Assembly: GCA_003586115.2 (NCBI GenBank)
Contig: QVOM02000042.1
Span: forward strand, 76,737,636 to 76,801,635
DNA: 64,000 bases
DNA from: Salvator merianae
Taxonomy: Eukaryota; Chordata; Lepidosauria; Squamata; Teiidae
Reading direction: 5' to 3'
In this document: positions 25,165 to 38,082 of the stretch, one piece after another
Numbering within the stretch: position 1 is the first letter of the stretch
Layout: each line of letters starts with the position of its first letter
The notes under the pieces: generated by a model
Told to the model about the DNA's origin: nothing
Database searches by the model: none
The model's input: the letters and a program-made list of their open reading frames with translations, nothing else
Made by a program: the position numbers and the translations under genes

Positions 25165-26984
25165 GTGCCTTTCCCATGGCAAAACCTACCAAGTTTAATG
25201 TTTCTTACTCTGTTAATATAATGCAAAGTTTAAAATATAAGCTCTTGTGCTGTTGACCATTTCAAGTTTCATTCTGTATCTTCTTTTTTCCCAAAGCCTG
25301 TGCTCCTGTGGATGTACATATACCCATGGATCTGTTTGTCTTAAAGGTCAGATATGTCTGGATGTCAGCATTTTATTCTATTCAAAGTTACAAAATACAG
25401 TTTGGATGCCACCCCTCTTGGCAGTTTATAAAATTTCTGAACATACAATTAAGAGATAGGCACCAGGCAGTGGCTACATTCATGAAAAGCTATCTTTACA
25501 CAGCCACTACCTATGTTAAACATACACCCTGTAAAGACTACACAAAAATGGGGGAAACAATATGTTTAAAACTCAGTGCTAATAGTATTTATAAAAGTGC
25601 AGTGCTCCGTATAGTAAGAAGAAAAGTGACTACAAGTACTTAAAGTGCTAGATTTGATCATGGTTTAGGTTAGCATCCCAAACCTAATTAGCCTGTCATG
25701 GTACTTAAAAAGAGTAAGAGCTGAGAGCACAAATGTGGCAAATGCCGTGGCAAGTGTGCTCAAAATTACAATTTGCTATGTTTAAAGTATGCAGTGCTAT
25801 TATCCAGGCTGCAATTATATACAAACAACTTACACTGTATATAGCTTTACAATATAATACAGGTCCTTAGACTTCATCAGCAGAAGACAATGGAAAACTA
25901 CCAATACTTATTATTTGTCTTCCTGGACAAATCTTTCCGAAGACTCTCCTACTATGGAGTCCGAAGACTAACAGAAGTGCCCATATACAGCCTAGTAAAT
26001 GTTAGCAAAAGGTGCTGAAGGATCACTTCATCCATGCTTTAACATGCAGTTTGCAGGGGAATCTTTCTGGCACTATGCTTTTAAAGAAAAGACTTACAGC
26101 TATGTTTATATACTGTTACTTTCTATTTTAAGCTTATCAGAGCAGCACAATAAAAGTTAATGAACTTAAGTTATGAATGCAGTGTTATTGAACTTCATGT
26201 TATGACTTCTGTTCATATGAAAAATGAAAGAAAGAAAGGATGAAGTCAAGAAAACAAGCTTTTTTTTTTTTTACACTTTTTGTCCTTCATTGCATAAAAA
26301 TATATAAAGTTAAATTAGCAATAGCCAGAAAAAATGAAATTATGCAAGGGCCTCCAGGTGCCAAGTACTAGCAATTAAATATTTAAAAATATTTCAAGCC
26401 ATAAACTATAAGATCTATGTCCATACTTTTTCATATTTTGGGAGAAAGACAACAGCATCTTCTCCACAATGGTACAATGATGACTGAAGAGAAAAAAAGA
26501 AGAGCTGCTACTGGAACCAATAGGCAAGGTATGAAACTAGACCACAGTCAAAGTTATTTTCTTGGTACTCTGACATCATTTGGGAAGCTTCCCTTACTGT
26601 TACTCATTTTAGTTGTATTACACCTGGCTGGTCAATTTATGCCCTGCCAAATGTTATTAAACTAGAGCTCTTTGTCATTGGTCAGAGTACCTAAGACTCA
26701 CAGTATTGTAATTCAGGGACTCTAGGAGGACCAGACTTTTACCATTCCTGCACTATGGACATTTAGAACCACTAAAGAAAAACCACCAGAAATTTGTAAC
26801 ATGCATAACCTTGACTATATAAATCAAAAAATCCTCTACATTGAATATTTGTAAGCAAAGACCAAAATATACCTATAGTGGCATATGCATCCAAAAGGCA
26901 AACATCCTCAACTATTTGACAAATTACACCTATACTCGACTTTACATTTAAAAGATGCAGAAACTAAGTTTTAGGTAGGGGCAG
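25165..26984. other. Gene-free AT-rich sequence
   Basis: No gene recognised. A T-run of about 12 lies near 26,262-26,273. Confidence 0.4.
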
Positions 26985-27084
26985 CCAAATTATGGTCTTT
27001 GAGATGCTGCTATGGCTGTATGGGTAATAGCAAGGAATTATGGGAACTGTAGTTTAAAAAACATCTGAAAGGCTATAGTTTTGG
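26985..27084. mobile_element. Short inverted-repeat element fragment (hAT-like pattern)
   Basis: The left end CCAAATTATGGTCTTTGAGA and the right end read in reverse (CCAAAACTATAGCCTTTCAG) are diverged inverted repeats. The inner GGAATTATGGGAACTGTAGT resembles the ACTACAACTCCCATmATTCC core common in lizard short DNA elements. No coding capacity. Confidence 0.5.
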
Positions 27085-28649
27085 ATACGCTTGTTTAGCC
27101 TAACGATTTGGTTACGTTAAATAAATCTGCTTCTCTGAACATCAAACCTTTCATAATTCTTATATGCCTATCTTGCAGTTCTACTGCTTTCCTGACAATG
27201 CTTCCATAGCAGTGATGATTTTACCTTTGCGAGTTTGTTGAAAAAGTTATTTTAACTACAGCTTTGGCGTAGCAATGGGCATTTAATCACCTGCTGTGTC
27301 CTGCATTTAATCACCTAATCTGTCCTTATTAAAACATATTCCTAAAAGATGATTTCACTGCAGATGGTGATCATTGGTTCCTTTAATGTTTTCTAATGCT
27401 AGCTTGTGTTTGCTCATCAGGTGATGGCTGTCACTTGTGAACTGGCCTTCTCCACCTTATATTCAGCATTACAGAATGTTTATGAGACATCACCAAACTC
27501 ACTGCTTTTCAATTAATCCAGTTTTCTTATTCAGCTGGCAGTCCTGATGCATAAAGAAAATATTTTGAAGGTGTGTGCATGAAGCGTATTTAAGTAATGT
27601 TACTTTCAAAACCATCACTGGGTCATTATTCCTTTTGTTCAAACCTCAAATGTAGAAAAAGACAGTTTTTCTTTTGGGTACTTCAGAAAAGTATATCTCT
27701 TAATTTTGGAACTCTGTATGCGCCCAAACTATATGACAAATTTAGCTTTGTTCTGTACTATGTGTTATGCCACTGCAAAGGAACAAAGAAAGCAACTTTA
27801 TTGCAGCCCATACTATGCAACAGCTGGGCAATGAATTACATACCATAACATGTGCACGGCCTATTCTATTCAAGTCTCTTGAAATGTTGCTGTGACTAAT
27901 GCAAATAAGCACTGTATTTTTATTTCTTAAGAAGAGCTTTCTCCAGCAAATACATTTTCCTGCATATTAAATGTCCCTTTTAAAACTCATTATCTTTCAC
28001 TGGTAATTTAAGTCTAATTCTTCACTATTCTGGTTAGCTGAAGAAGCCTTTATAACACATCATTCTATATTAACATAACCCTTAAATCTAAAATCTATAA
28101 CGAAGCTAACATAAAATGTAAAAATTTCTACAGTGGTTCTGCTTTGTTTTACAGTTTTGAGAGTAAGCATAGAATAATATAAGAACATTTATGTGCTTAA
28201 CAGAAGGTAGAACCAGCCAAGCATAAGATGGCATTTATCAGGGCATCAGCAAGTACACACAGAGAAGAATGGTGGAAAGCTGACATAGAAGTTTCAACTA
28301 TGGTAAAATAGCCACGAGTTTAAAAGACAGCAAGGTCCACTGAACTTCTGCAAGGACATGAAGTTAGGATATGTTGGCCAAATAAGGATTGCAAAGTAGA
28401 AGGTAAAGAAATGCTTTCTAAATGGGATGAGACTCTAAAATGTCCAAAGTGACCATATGTTCAGACAGAAATAAAAGAATATTGATGCTCCAACTTCTGG
28501 ATGCAGAAGTTACTATTTTCACTGTTTTGCTGGACTGGATTTAAAGATTATCTTTTTATAGTTCCAGAATTTAAATGTATTTAAAAAAGGATCTGCCACC
28601 TTGTCCCCCCAAAGTCAGAACATAAAATTGTTTATTTTAGTTACCTAGG
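27085..28649. other. Gene-free AT-rich sequence
   Basis: No gene recognised. A weak CR1-like ATAAGAACAT end on the minus strand near 28,178 is too diverged to call. Confidence 0.4.
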
Positions 28650-29207
28650 GCGCGGTCCGACATTGTAAATTTAATCCGTATCAGAAGAGTATGAGGACTG
28701 AATTCATCTTCTGATCGTTCCCACACTTGCATTTTAACACGGACTCAATTAGGACTTGCTCGTTCTCACACTGATGTTCCCTGTGCTTGGCACGGGGAAA
28801 CCGTACTTTTTCTGCCCCCACCCCTCACCAAATTCCCCTCCCTGGGCAGTCAGTGATTGGCTGCAGTCCCAATGTTCAAATCTTGACTTCACAGGGGCGG
28901 GAAAGTCAAGCTCTGCCCTTTTTGAGGGGATTCCTGCCCTTTACAAACACTTCTTTAAATTAAAAGAAAAAAGCCTCCTATTCTCCTTGTTAGATCCTAA
29001 ACAAGGGATCAAAGCAAGGTGTGGAGAGAAACTGCTTTGGGAGGGTGGCTGGTTGTTTGGGTTTTGTTTTATTTGCTTTCCTTATTAAAAATAATAAGAA
29101 TAAAATTTCTTTCATCCCCACAAAAATGTTCTCCCTCAGCTCTCTCTCTGTGTTAATGATCCTCTCAACTCCCCCCCCAGTGCTTCCTGCAGCTTACATG
29201 CAGCGTT

Positions 29208-29216
29208 CTGTGTGTT

Positions 29217-29258
<42 letters not shown>

Positions 29259-29262
29259 GGGG
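29208..29262. repeat. (TG)n(AG)n compound microsatellite
   Basis: A TG-dinucleotide run from about 29,208 changes to an AG-dinucleotide run near 29,236 and ends in AAGGGGGG. Confidence 0.95.
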
Positions 29263-29381
29263 GGTATGTTGCAGAGAGCTGGGGCAGAAGACAGGTCAAG
29301 ATACGTGCAAGGTGGGGAGCCTTTTTGCAGGCTTCCCTTTGCTCTCTTTGCCCTGTCAGCTCTTCAGCCTGCCTAGCCCCA

Positions 29382-29615
29382 CTTCAAGTTTTCTTTCCCT
29401 TCTACAGAATTGCGCAAGTTCAGAGCTCTGCAGAACAAGCAGCATCTCCCCTCTTTTCTACATATGCAGACTCCAAGCACAGAGAAGGTGAAAGTCCTCC
29501 ACTTTCACGTTCTCTGTTCTTGGTGTCTGCATGCCTAGAAACAAGAGGGGAGATGCTGCTATTGTTCTGTGGAGCTCTGAAGTTGCACAAATCTGTAGAA
29601 GGGAAAGAAAACTTG
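29382..29615. repeat. Large inverted repeat, about 114-bp arms with a 5-base loop
   Basis: The left arm at 29,382-29,495 and right arm at 29,501-29,615 are near-complementary along their whole length, with loop CCTCC. Matched blocks include TTTTCTTTCCCTTCTACAGA, CAGAGCTCTgCAGAACAA, GCAGCATCTCCCCTCTT and AGAGAAsGTGAAAGT. Differences are scattered substitutions and one- or two-base gaps. Confidence 0.9.
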
Positions 29616-30045
29616 CAGACTTGTCCCTGCGCGCGCGTGCGTGTCTGCACGCCTAGAAAGGAGGGAAACTACTATTGCTGCTTTAGCAGAGTCTGAACGT
29701 CTACAGAATTCTAGGCAGCCTCAGTTTGAGGGCGGGAAAGAGAAAACTTGGCATTCAACTTGTCCCTGTGCGCATGTGTGTGTCTGCATGCCTAGAAAGG
29801 AGGAAGTACTGTGCTCCCTGCCCGCTCATCCCTGCTGACCCCCCCCCAAGCATAACACTGACAATGAAGTTGGTCATTGGACGGCAGGAAATGGGGATCC
29901 CTCCCTCTGCACACCCTCCCAAAAGTACGCTCCCTCCCAAATAAGTCTCCTTCCACGTTCTCACATCGTAAGGTAAAATGGGTTAGCAATCTGGAACGGC
30001 TTGTGTACTCATTAAATCTGAATGCAAAGTAGGCCGGACATCACC

Positions 30046-30820
30046 AATTTAGTCCAGAAAAACTACGGAAAGGCAAGATCATGTTGGACCAGCAGGAACT
30101 GAAGATGGCCTGTAAACTGATTAAATGCTGTGTTGCAACACGGCCTTACTTTCTCCAGGGAGAGGAGGCACAGATCAGCAGTTGCTTATGGAAAAAAAAA
30201 AGATAATTGAGATGAACTAGTGCTAATCTATAATGGCCTGCTTATTAAAGAAACCATGAAAGAAACCACAGTTTAATGACCTGGGCAAGTTAGAACATCT
30301 GCAAATATATATAAGCGAACAGGACATATGTGGAGAACTAAAACTCAAAAGGAAAGCTGATTAAAACTAGCAGCACAAATAAACTTTTGGCCTGATGTCA
30401 GAAGACAAGCTTTTTTTGTTGCCATTTGTAACTTTAGAAGATGAGGAAAGATGTGGAATATGTGGAAACTGGAAAGAAACTAGCCACTCACAGACATGCT
30501 AATTTCAGGCTATGTTAGGAGAAAGATGCATCAATATCAGTATTTGACTACAGTTATATTACAAGAAATTTTAGGAACTGGGCAAATATCTTCAGTATAC
30601 AAGCAACTATTGTAAGTAATGTCACTTATAAGAGCTGTATAAATTCTACCTATTTTCCTCTCCACAAAAGCAGATTTTTTGCTAGCAACAGACTACATTG
30701 GCAGTTATTACCAATGGCAATAGGAACTTGCTACAGAAGTTTTCACTTTATCAGCAGTTTTCATAGAATGAATTATGCCCACATATTGAGTGATAACTGT
30801 ATAGGGCTTAACTCAAGGTA
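30046..30820. other. Gene-free AT-rich sequence
   Basis: No gene recognised. Confidence 0.4.
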
Positions 30821-30823
30821 TTA

Positions 30824-31238
30824 GGCTGCCTCCAAAAACATGGTAAAAACGCGATTGTCTCTGCACTATATTGGGAATGCCAGACGTACCACTGGAATTC
30901 CCAATATATTGCCACTTTAAGGGGCCAAATACCCTTAATATTGCTATTATGGGAAACCCAGCAATAATGCTGGCTTTCCTGTAATAGCAATGCTTACTTT
31001 TGACATTTGGCAAGCACATTCGAGAATCAGCCTGATAGGGGCTAAGCACCCATCCACTTCCTTTTGCTGATTTCATGCACTTGGCTGGTTTCTGGTAGCC
31101 CCTCTCAAGCTGATCCCAGAAGACGCTCACCAGACATCAAGTCTGGGACTCATCCTTGAGTCTGGCAGAGAAGCAGCAAGAGGCAATTGCAGGATCTTGT
31201 TTAGAGCCTGCAATGCCTCTTGCCATTTGGAGGCACCC
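30824..31238 (-). mobile_element. Inverted-repeat DNA element, family T, copy 3, with TTA duplication
   Basis: The ends GGCTGCCTCCAAA (left) and TTTGGAGGCACCC (right) are inverted repeats. TTA flanks the element at 30,821-30,823 and 31,239-31,241. Read on the minus strand it aligns with 1,772-2,163 and 56,546-56,963 (shared GCAATTGCcTCTTgC and GATCTTGTTTAGA blocks). An inner hairpin pairs ATTGCTATTATGGGAAA near 30,940 with TTTCCTGTAATAGCAAT near 30,976. TTA duplications and G-rich ends suggest a PIF/Harbinger-type MITE. The frames across it are not genes. Confidence 0.82.
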
Positions 31239-31241
31239 TTA

Positions 31242-33849
31242 GATTTACATTACAATATACAATAAAATCAGTAAGATTTATTTTTACATTGTCATCTGTT
31301 CTTCAACTTTGTCTTCTGACAAACTACATTGCAAGAAGATTACAATGTAATGCCCACTACCTGTGTTGTCAACTGATGACCCTGCAAACATCATTTTTGT
31401 CTCTGACCTGTTATGTCAGGGCTGAAACTCATTAGAAACCCTGGGTATCCCTTGGAATCTCAAACTGTTTAGGTTTTTGAATTTTCCAGGAAGGTATTCT
31501 AGGTCATTCTGTGTCATCTTTCTCCCATAAGTTCTTGTTTCATATTCCAAGCTTCTCTTGGCCAAGTCTGTTCCAATCCTCCTCTGTCTACTTTTTTGCC
31601 TCGCTGCCAAAATTGTCGATACCTTGTGGAAAGCAGACATCAACATAATCTCACAAGAAAAACATTTTCTATTTTTGGAATTTGATTAGAACATTTCTGA
31701 AGAGTCCATGGCTGTGAGCAAACTTAGCTCAAGGTTACTAATGAAGAATAGCCTGAGGCTTCCCATAACTAAGCTTACAGTCTATGTATCTTGTATTAAT
31801 TAAGCAATTAGCAAGTTTATGCTTTTCATTTGGAGAACCCCATAAAGCTATTTTACTCAGTCTGTCTTAATTAAGCAAATATAATTAAGTTAAATGTTTC
31901 TTGCAAATACTTCAAAGCAAGCTAGCCAGTATTAGCATTTCCAGATTAGTAGTGATCTAGTACAATAACCGCTACAACATGCAGCTTCCTTTAGAAGTGA
32001 TGCCCAAAGAAATTATAATGTAATAACATGCAAACAGATGTGTTAACAAAGTTGTGTGGCTAGTCACTCCCAGAAACAGACATGATGGTATCTATTTCAA
32101 ATCATACCTGGAAAATGTATCTATTCTGCCACTAGCCAAGCAGGTTTTTCACCTCAACTGCCTGTCCTGTCACTATAGCTATCTCATGTAGACCTGGACA
32201 TTTCTCAGAAAAGCCATAAGGCATATCAGTAGTACTGGGTATTCCTTAAAAAAGGTAAATCCAAATTCAGAACTGTTGGATTCTCACCTCGTTGTTAGCA
32301 AAATAGCAAGGTCATTTCCCCCTTCTTGCTTATTTCAAGAAATTTCCATCTATTCCAAGTATAGTTGGCCAGCTTCATGTAGTATTCCAGACACAGGTTT
32401 GCCAACTATTATATCTGGAATATATTTTTAAAATTTAAGTATGTACATGTTACAAAACAATTTTAATTGATTTCTAAGCACTATTTAAATGTTTAATTAC
32501 TGTGTAAATTTCTGAGGCAACTAATATAGGCAAGCGGTTTTAAACTGGCAAATTAATTCTGAAGGATCGTGTGGTTTTTACCAAATCAGCTGCAGTCAAC
32601 TGATACAAAACTTTTTATTATGGGAAACAGATTCTGCAGCATTTCTAGACTAGCTTGTTCAGTTTTCAAAATGTGCTAATATTACAGAAACAACTTAATG
32701 CCTTCCCCATGTAAGCCAAATATGTCTAGCTGAGGCAGAAATGCATGTCACAGATTGCAGCTGGCATCTTTTATATGGAGGCAGAACTATGCCTGATGAA
32801 GCTGGTGTAAATATAGACCTAAATGTGAGGGTGGCTGAGCTCCTGGTAGCCCAATCCATCCAAAGACTCTAGTAGCAACTAATGAAGGTAAATGAACAGA
32901 AAAAAGAATTCAAGGAATTCAAGAGAAAAAAAATGAACTAAAAAGCAGAGGCAAGGAAAGCAGGGAAAGGTTTTCCTTCTTCTGAAATTAAAACTGCTTA
33001 TAATATAACTTTTTGGATAGACCAACAGACATCTACATTACAGACCATGTTTCTACAGAACTACTGGCAGTTTTTTTGTGTATGGCACAGTGATGTAGGT
33101 GGAAAATATTGGGAGAAAATTTCCAGGGTTCTCCCCCACATTCTCTAACCTCATTAGTACAATGAGTGGGTGCCAATTGGGCATGTTTAGCAGTTTCAAA
33201 GTTGTATTCACCTCTTCGAACAGTAGACAGACATTATTTTCAAGCTAAAATTAGTTGCAGACAAAAATTAACATGAAGAGCATGTTTTGCTGTCTGTTGC
33301 AGGTTGCTACAATGGTGGGTGATACCTAGGACAGGTGGGACATGTTGCTTCTACTGACTCTTTTGCAACAGACTTGGCAGGATTAGGGCCGAAGCATTAG
33401 TAGTCACTATCAATGTCTGCCTGAACAGCCCTCCAGGATTATATACTCTGACTATGTGTCAGACTCTGCTGGGGAGGAGTCACTGTGAGTTTTTATTTAA
33501 CATTGTTTATTGGATCATTTTCAGTCACTCAGTTGATTGGTCTGTTAGTACTCAGAATTTCAGGGGATGGTAGTTTGGTGGCACAAATGTCACTCTAACA
33601 GAGGTCTATTGGAGAAATGCATTCCAAATTGAATAATAAGTCATTTCTTCTGTTTGACCATGGAAACAGTGAAGTTAGGCTGAAATAGATTCTGATGTTG
33701 TTAGTATCCACATACTTGAGAACAACTGGGTAAGTGAGGGAGGGAATTCAGATTTCCAGTTGGCTGCTGTTACTAGCAACTGATAACACTTTGTTATATC
33801 TGCCAACCAATACATTTAAGTACAGTCTTAACTTCTGGGGACCATGGTA
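31242..33849. other. Gene-free AT-rich sequence
   Basis: No gene recognised; short frames lack domain or splice support. Confidence 0.4.
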
Positions 33850-34400
33850 TTTCTATGTTCAATACAGTTGAAATTAATATGCCTGAACCAGATTCTAAAA
33901 ATTGCTTATTACTGGACATTTCCACCACATGTGTAGATAGACACCCCTATTTTTTTTGCTCTACAACAGAGAGGGGTTACAGCTTTGACTATATGAGTTA
34001 CTTGAGTGGAAGTTGGTACCATTTATGTAGTGCTTTGCAGTTTATTTCATGAGATTTAGAGTAGCAGTATTGGGTTTTTGAGTTATGATGTTGTTCCAGT
34101 CTGCATCTGTAAATTTATGCTGTAGATCTGATTCCCAGGAAGAATAATTTTATAAGCAAACATATATTGATTTAACTGCCCCTGACATTATAAGTAAAGT
34201 GCTGGAGAAGCAATTCAAAGGATGACAAGGCTCTAACTGCTTTTTGTTTTATTTCTGGAACCCTCAGGAGATGTATTAAGCTTTGGGCTTGGAGCCAATT
34301 TCCAAGTGGAGACTTCAGTGTTTTGATTAGGGCTTGCTTATTTTTGATAGCACCTGTGGCAGTGTAGAAGTCTTTCAATTTGTATAGCCTATATTGATTA
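33850..34400 (-). mobile_element. L1-type LINE remnant, 3' part of ORF2, antisense
   Basis: On the minus strand, translation near 33,910-33,945 gives YLHMWWKCPVISNF, like the H-x-WW-x-C block near the C-terminus of L1 ORF2 proteins. Upstream of it a broken MVPTSTQ stretch sits where the YRWYLTP-like block belongs. On the plus strand the same DNA shows the familiar antisense L1 pattern (TCCACCACATGTG, then TTGGTACCATTTATGTAGTG). Frameshifts and stops show it is dead; the boundaries are approximate. Confidence 0.72.
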
Positions 34401-34569
34401 TCTTGGTTACATGTTCTTTGGGAAATGGGCTACTTAGGAAAGTATAGTCTGAGAGGTGAGTGAGGTGAATTTAGCTTTGGTTTCCATTTGAGCCAAAGCT
34501 TAAACATATGTTGGGAAATTCTGGATAATTTGTTCAGGGAGGCTCATATGAATCAGTTGTACTGTTATT

Positions 34570-34690
34570 ATTTTCTTATTACTGCATTGTTATATTTTAA
34601 ACTGTTAATGTGATTTACGTATTTTTTCTTTTGTGAGCCACTTTAAGTGCTACAGTATTTGGAAAAGCAGTATACAAATAAACCAACTGA
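34570..34690 (+). repeat. L2-like LINE 3' tail fragment
   Basis: TTGTGAGCCACTTTAAGTGC, then TTGGAAAAGCAGTATACAAA and TAAA-rich DNA resemble the lizard L2 tail (TGTAAACCGCCTTGAGTGC ... AAAAGCGGTATATAAATAAA). Confidence 0.6.
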
Positions 34691-37600
34691 TTAAATGCAA
34701 ATAAAACAGCAATGTTAAGTTTTAGGGAATCTGACTCCATTTTGGCCAGAGATGTAAACACTGAATGGTTCACTGAGAAAGAGAGAGAGAGAAAAAAATT
34801 CCTGCTCTGCACTGCTATGAAAGTTAGCCAACATGCTGATTGGAAGGACATACTATATAGGAAAAAAAAATCCAATCTATCAAGGAAATGCATTTTTAAT
34901 ATAAAATCTCCATTACACCTGCACTGACAGAACATATAGTACTCAGGATATCGTAAATGCAGTAATGCCCAGGCATGCTCAGACTCATGGAATGCCAACT
35001 GCTAGTTAAAAAATAAAACATGGAAAACTAAGGGAAAGGAAAGGAGTTGGGATTGCCAACTGAAGAAGGGCATGGATATCAAGGAGAAGCACTCTTATTA
35101 TGAGGCAAAAGTAGCTTAAATAGTTTTGCATTTAGATTACAAGTTTATTAATGTCAACTCTGAAAAGGCATACAATAAAATGAAACGTGAATAATAAAAA
35201 CTAAATATGTTTAGTAATTCAGTTATGATATACATATTTGTTCTGAGGAAATACTTGCTTGAAGCAGCTGCCTATCAGTAACTTTACAATGAGATAAAAC
35301 TAGGAGTCAGCTACTAGTAGTAACTCTTTTTCCAGTGCTGATCCCTTGTCTACTAAAAGTGGACTATCATTGGACCAACCATTAAGATTTAATCTTTTAA
35401 TGAGGACCTGACATTTTCTAATATAGTAGGGTATTAACTGCCAGCAATGCTCTTGGTAGATTACTTCATTTATTCTATTAGAAAATGTAAGCATGAGCCA
35501 AACAAATCACTATTCTGCAGTATTCATAAACCTGCTCTAGATGCTACAACTATAGTAACAGTATTTCAATATGCCAAAAGAATGTATAAGTTTTGCCTTA
35601 ACAAACCAATATAGTAATCATGCTAAACTATACAGTTTCATAATCAGTTGGCATTGGTTATAAATCAAATTAGCATTTGATATCCACCAGTCCAGGAGTG
35701 AAAAATACAGAATTTCTATCAACCAGTTTGTATATGTCCTCCACTGCATTCCCCTATGCACATACAAAATCTTATATGGAAGATTGAGGGATTCTTTGGA
35801 GCAGATTTGGGGAACAAGGTGGACAGCAGGAGGAGGAGTGGAAAGAAAAGTGTTATTATTTCAATTTATATCACACCTGGTATCACCCTGGTACTTTTTT
35901 ACATCAAAGATCTATACATCTTTGAAGAAAGATACTACCATTAAGAGATATGCTTACTCACCACTTTGTGAAAATAAAAATATATACTCAGAAGCAGTAT
36001 ATGAATTTTTTTTAAAAAAAAAAACTTCAATCAAAAAATTGAACTTAGAGCAGTGACAGTCTGGATACTATGCTGATTGAATTATCTTAGTAAAATGACT
36101 CAATTTAATTACAAATTAAATTAAGTGATTTTTTTAGGTGCTTGAATATTTTAATACAATTTCACTTATATTTTTAAAAACCAAGATTGCTTACTGAATA
36201 ATTATATTATAAAAGTGAATCACAAAGTGTTTCTTCTGCTGATCTACTAAGCTAACCTGATTCTTTTCAGAAGATCAAGGCCTGGAAAATAGTGAATCAG
36301 CCAACTGAGAAGTGAAAGAAAACTTTTTAGATCACACCCAATGGCTATGAAAGTTGGAAGCCACAAAAACATGAGAAAATGTGTTAAAAAACCCAGCATG
36401 GATCTACACGTAATAATTTAGCAATAACTGCTATAATTAAAATGAAAAAAATTATAAACATAACAAAAAAGACTGACCAAGGTGCTCCTCATAAATGATA
36501 TCAAGTCCTAAACTACTGTTTGCCCTTGTTATGATCCTTCATCTTTAAACAAGATTTAGATTAGAGAGGAGTTCAAAGAGAGAATATACACCAATTAAAG
36601 ACTGTCCTCTGACAGCCCTTCAGAATAGAGAGTAATCTTCTGTACAGCAGTGCACCCTGCTCTGAAACAGCATAAGGAGATAAAATGGACTACTCCTTCT
36701 GCAAATTTAAAAAGTATTTTACAAAAGAGCCCAACCGAATTCAAACACACTGCTTAAATATTTAATTTCATTTAGTTCAATTCCCAATATTTTTCAGCAT
36801 TTCCAAACACTGAAGAAGAAGAAGAAAAGACATAAGCAGGTTTATAAACTTGGAATGAAGATATAGGTTCTAATTCTATTTAATAAATGAATAGATATGT
36901 GGAAGCATTTAACACGCAGTCATCTTACCTATCTGCTTAGTATTTCTATAGACCATCTGTTTTTAAAAGACCCTACTTTCAGTTAAAACAACTCAAGACA
37001 TTTGTAATATGTTCCTGATTGCCATTGGAATTCCTCCCTACTTCCTAAATCCAGAACAGGCTGCTCTGCTCTGAAATAGTAGTCTCAAAGCATGGCTCAA
37101 ATTCTGAATGAAAAGTGGGAAGCTATTTTCTGGGTTTTCTAGCATAGTGAACTATGTCTACACTGCATTTTATCTGACATTTTTTCTACCAAGCAACCAT
37201 AGCAAGTGGCAACCCCTAGTCAACCTTGAATGACTGAAAAAGTTAAGCAAGGATGGACCTGCTATTATTTGGATGATTGACAACCATGAAGTTTCCAGGG
37301 TATAGGCTAGAATGAAAAGTTGAAAATACATCCCATAAAAAAGCAAACACATTCTAGCAAACATCTACATTGTTGCCAAGAATCACCAAAAGTTGAACTT
37401 GGCTTGAATTAGAGGTTTGAGGCTACAGTTGCTCTTCAGAATTTTACATCAGGGGATTCGCTTTTTTCCATCATCCTTATGCTCTACAGCACTTCTCTTT
37501 TCCTTATGCCATCTCTTCCCCTTTCCTATGCTTCTAGGATTAGCTCCTCTGCCACTTTTCTTCCCTTCCCTGATTCTTGTACACAACTCTCTCTTATTAT

Positions 37601-38082
37601 TCTTTCATAGATCAAGTTTCTTTTTGGCCACTCTCTAAAAGGAAACATCTTGCCACTATCATTTCTTCTTTTTATTCACTCCTATTCTTGACCTTTTAAA
37701 AAAACAGTACCCTATTTCAACATCCGCTCTTCTATAACTTTCTCTTTTAATCATTCTTCTCTTTATTATCGCACATTTATACTCTTTGTACATTTATACT
37801 CTTTATACAGTCTCACATTTCTTCTGACTTTAAGTTCTTTAATCCTCTCTGTTGCTAAGCATGCAACATAATCATTGCAGCATCAGTACAGCTCAACAGA
37901 TTAGTGCCAGAGGTTTCATTGCTGGCACAAAAACTATTAGTACTTTAGAATAATAATAAATTTACTTTTATCTAGGGCCCTGTTTGCTCACATGGGACAA
38001 AGCTACAGAAGATGAGAGTTGCACTAACTTCATATTCCACTTTAAGAAAAACTCTACTTTCAAAGCAGGGAAGAAAGATGAA
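34691..38082. other. Gene-free AT-rich sequence
   Basis: No gene recognised. A two-copy 18-bp tandem repeat (CATTTATACTCTTTrTACA unit) lies near 37,775-37,812. A short A-rich run occurs near 36,010-36,025. Confidence 0.4.

Larger units (their letters stand above)
28650..30045. mobile_element. GC-rich non-autonomous DNA element with terminal inverted repeats (tentative)
   Basis: An abrupt GC-rich block sits in AT-rich DNA. The left end reads GGTCCGACATTGTAAATTTA, and the right end in reverse reads GTCCGGCCTAC followed by GCATTCAGATTTAATGAGTA, a partial inverted match. The interior holds a compound microsatellite, a long hairpin at 29,382-29,615 and direct repeats of a GTCTGCAyGCCTAGAAA unit near 29,525, 29,643 and 29,782. 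Long frames here are low-complexity and read through the microsatellite, so I do not call a gene. The exact ends and class are uncertain. Confidence 0.5.

Noticed and set aside
29021..29838. 156- and 123-codon frames in the GC-rich block
   Set aside because: They read through a dinucleotide microsatellite and the long hairpin, and have no domain.
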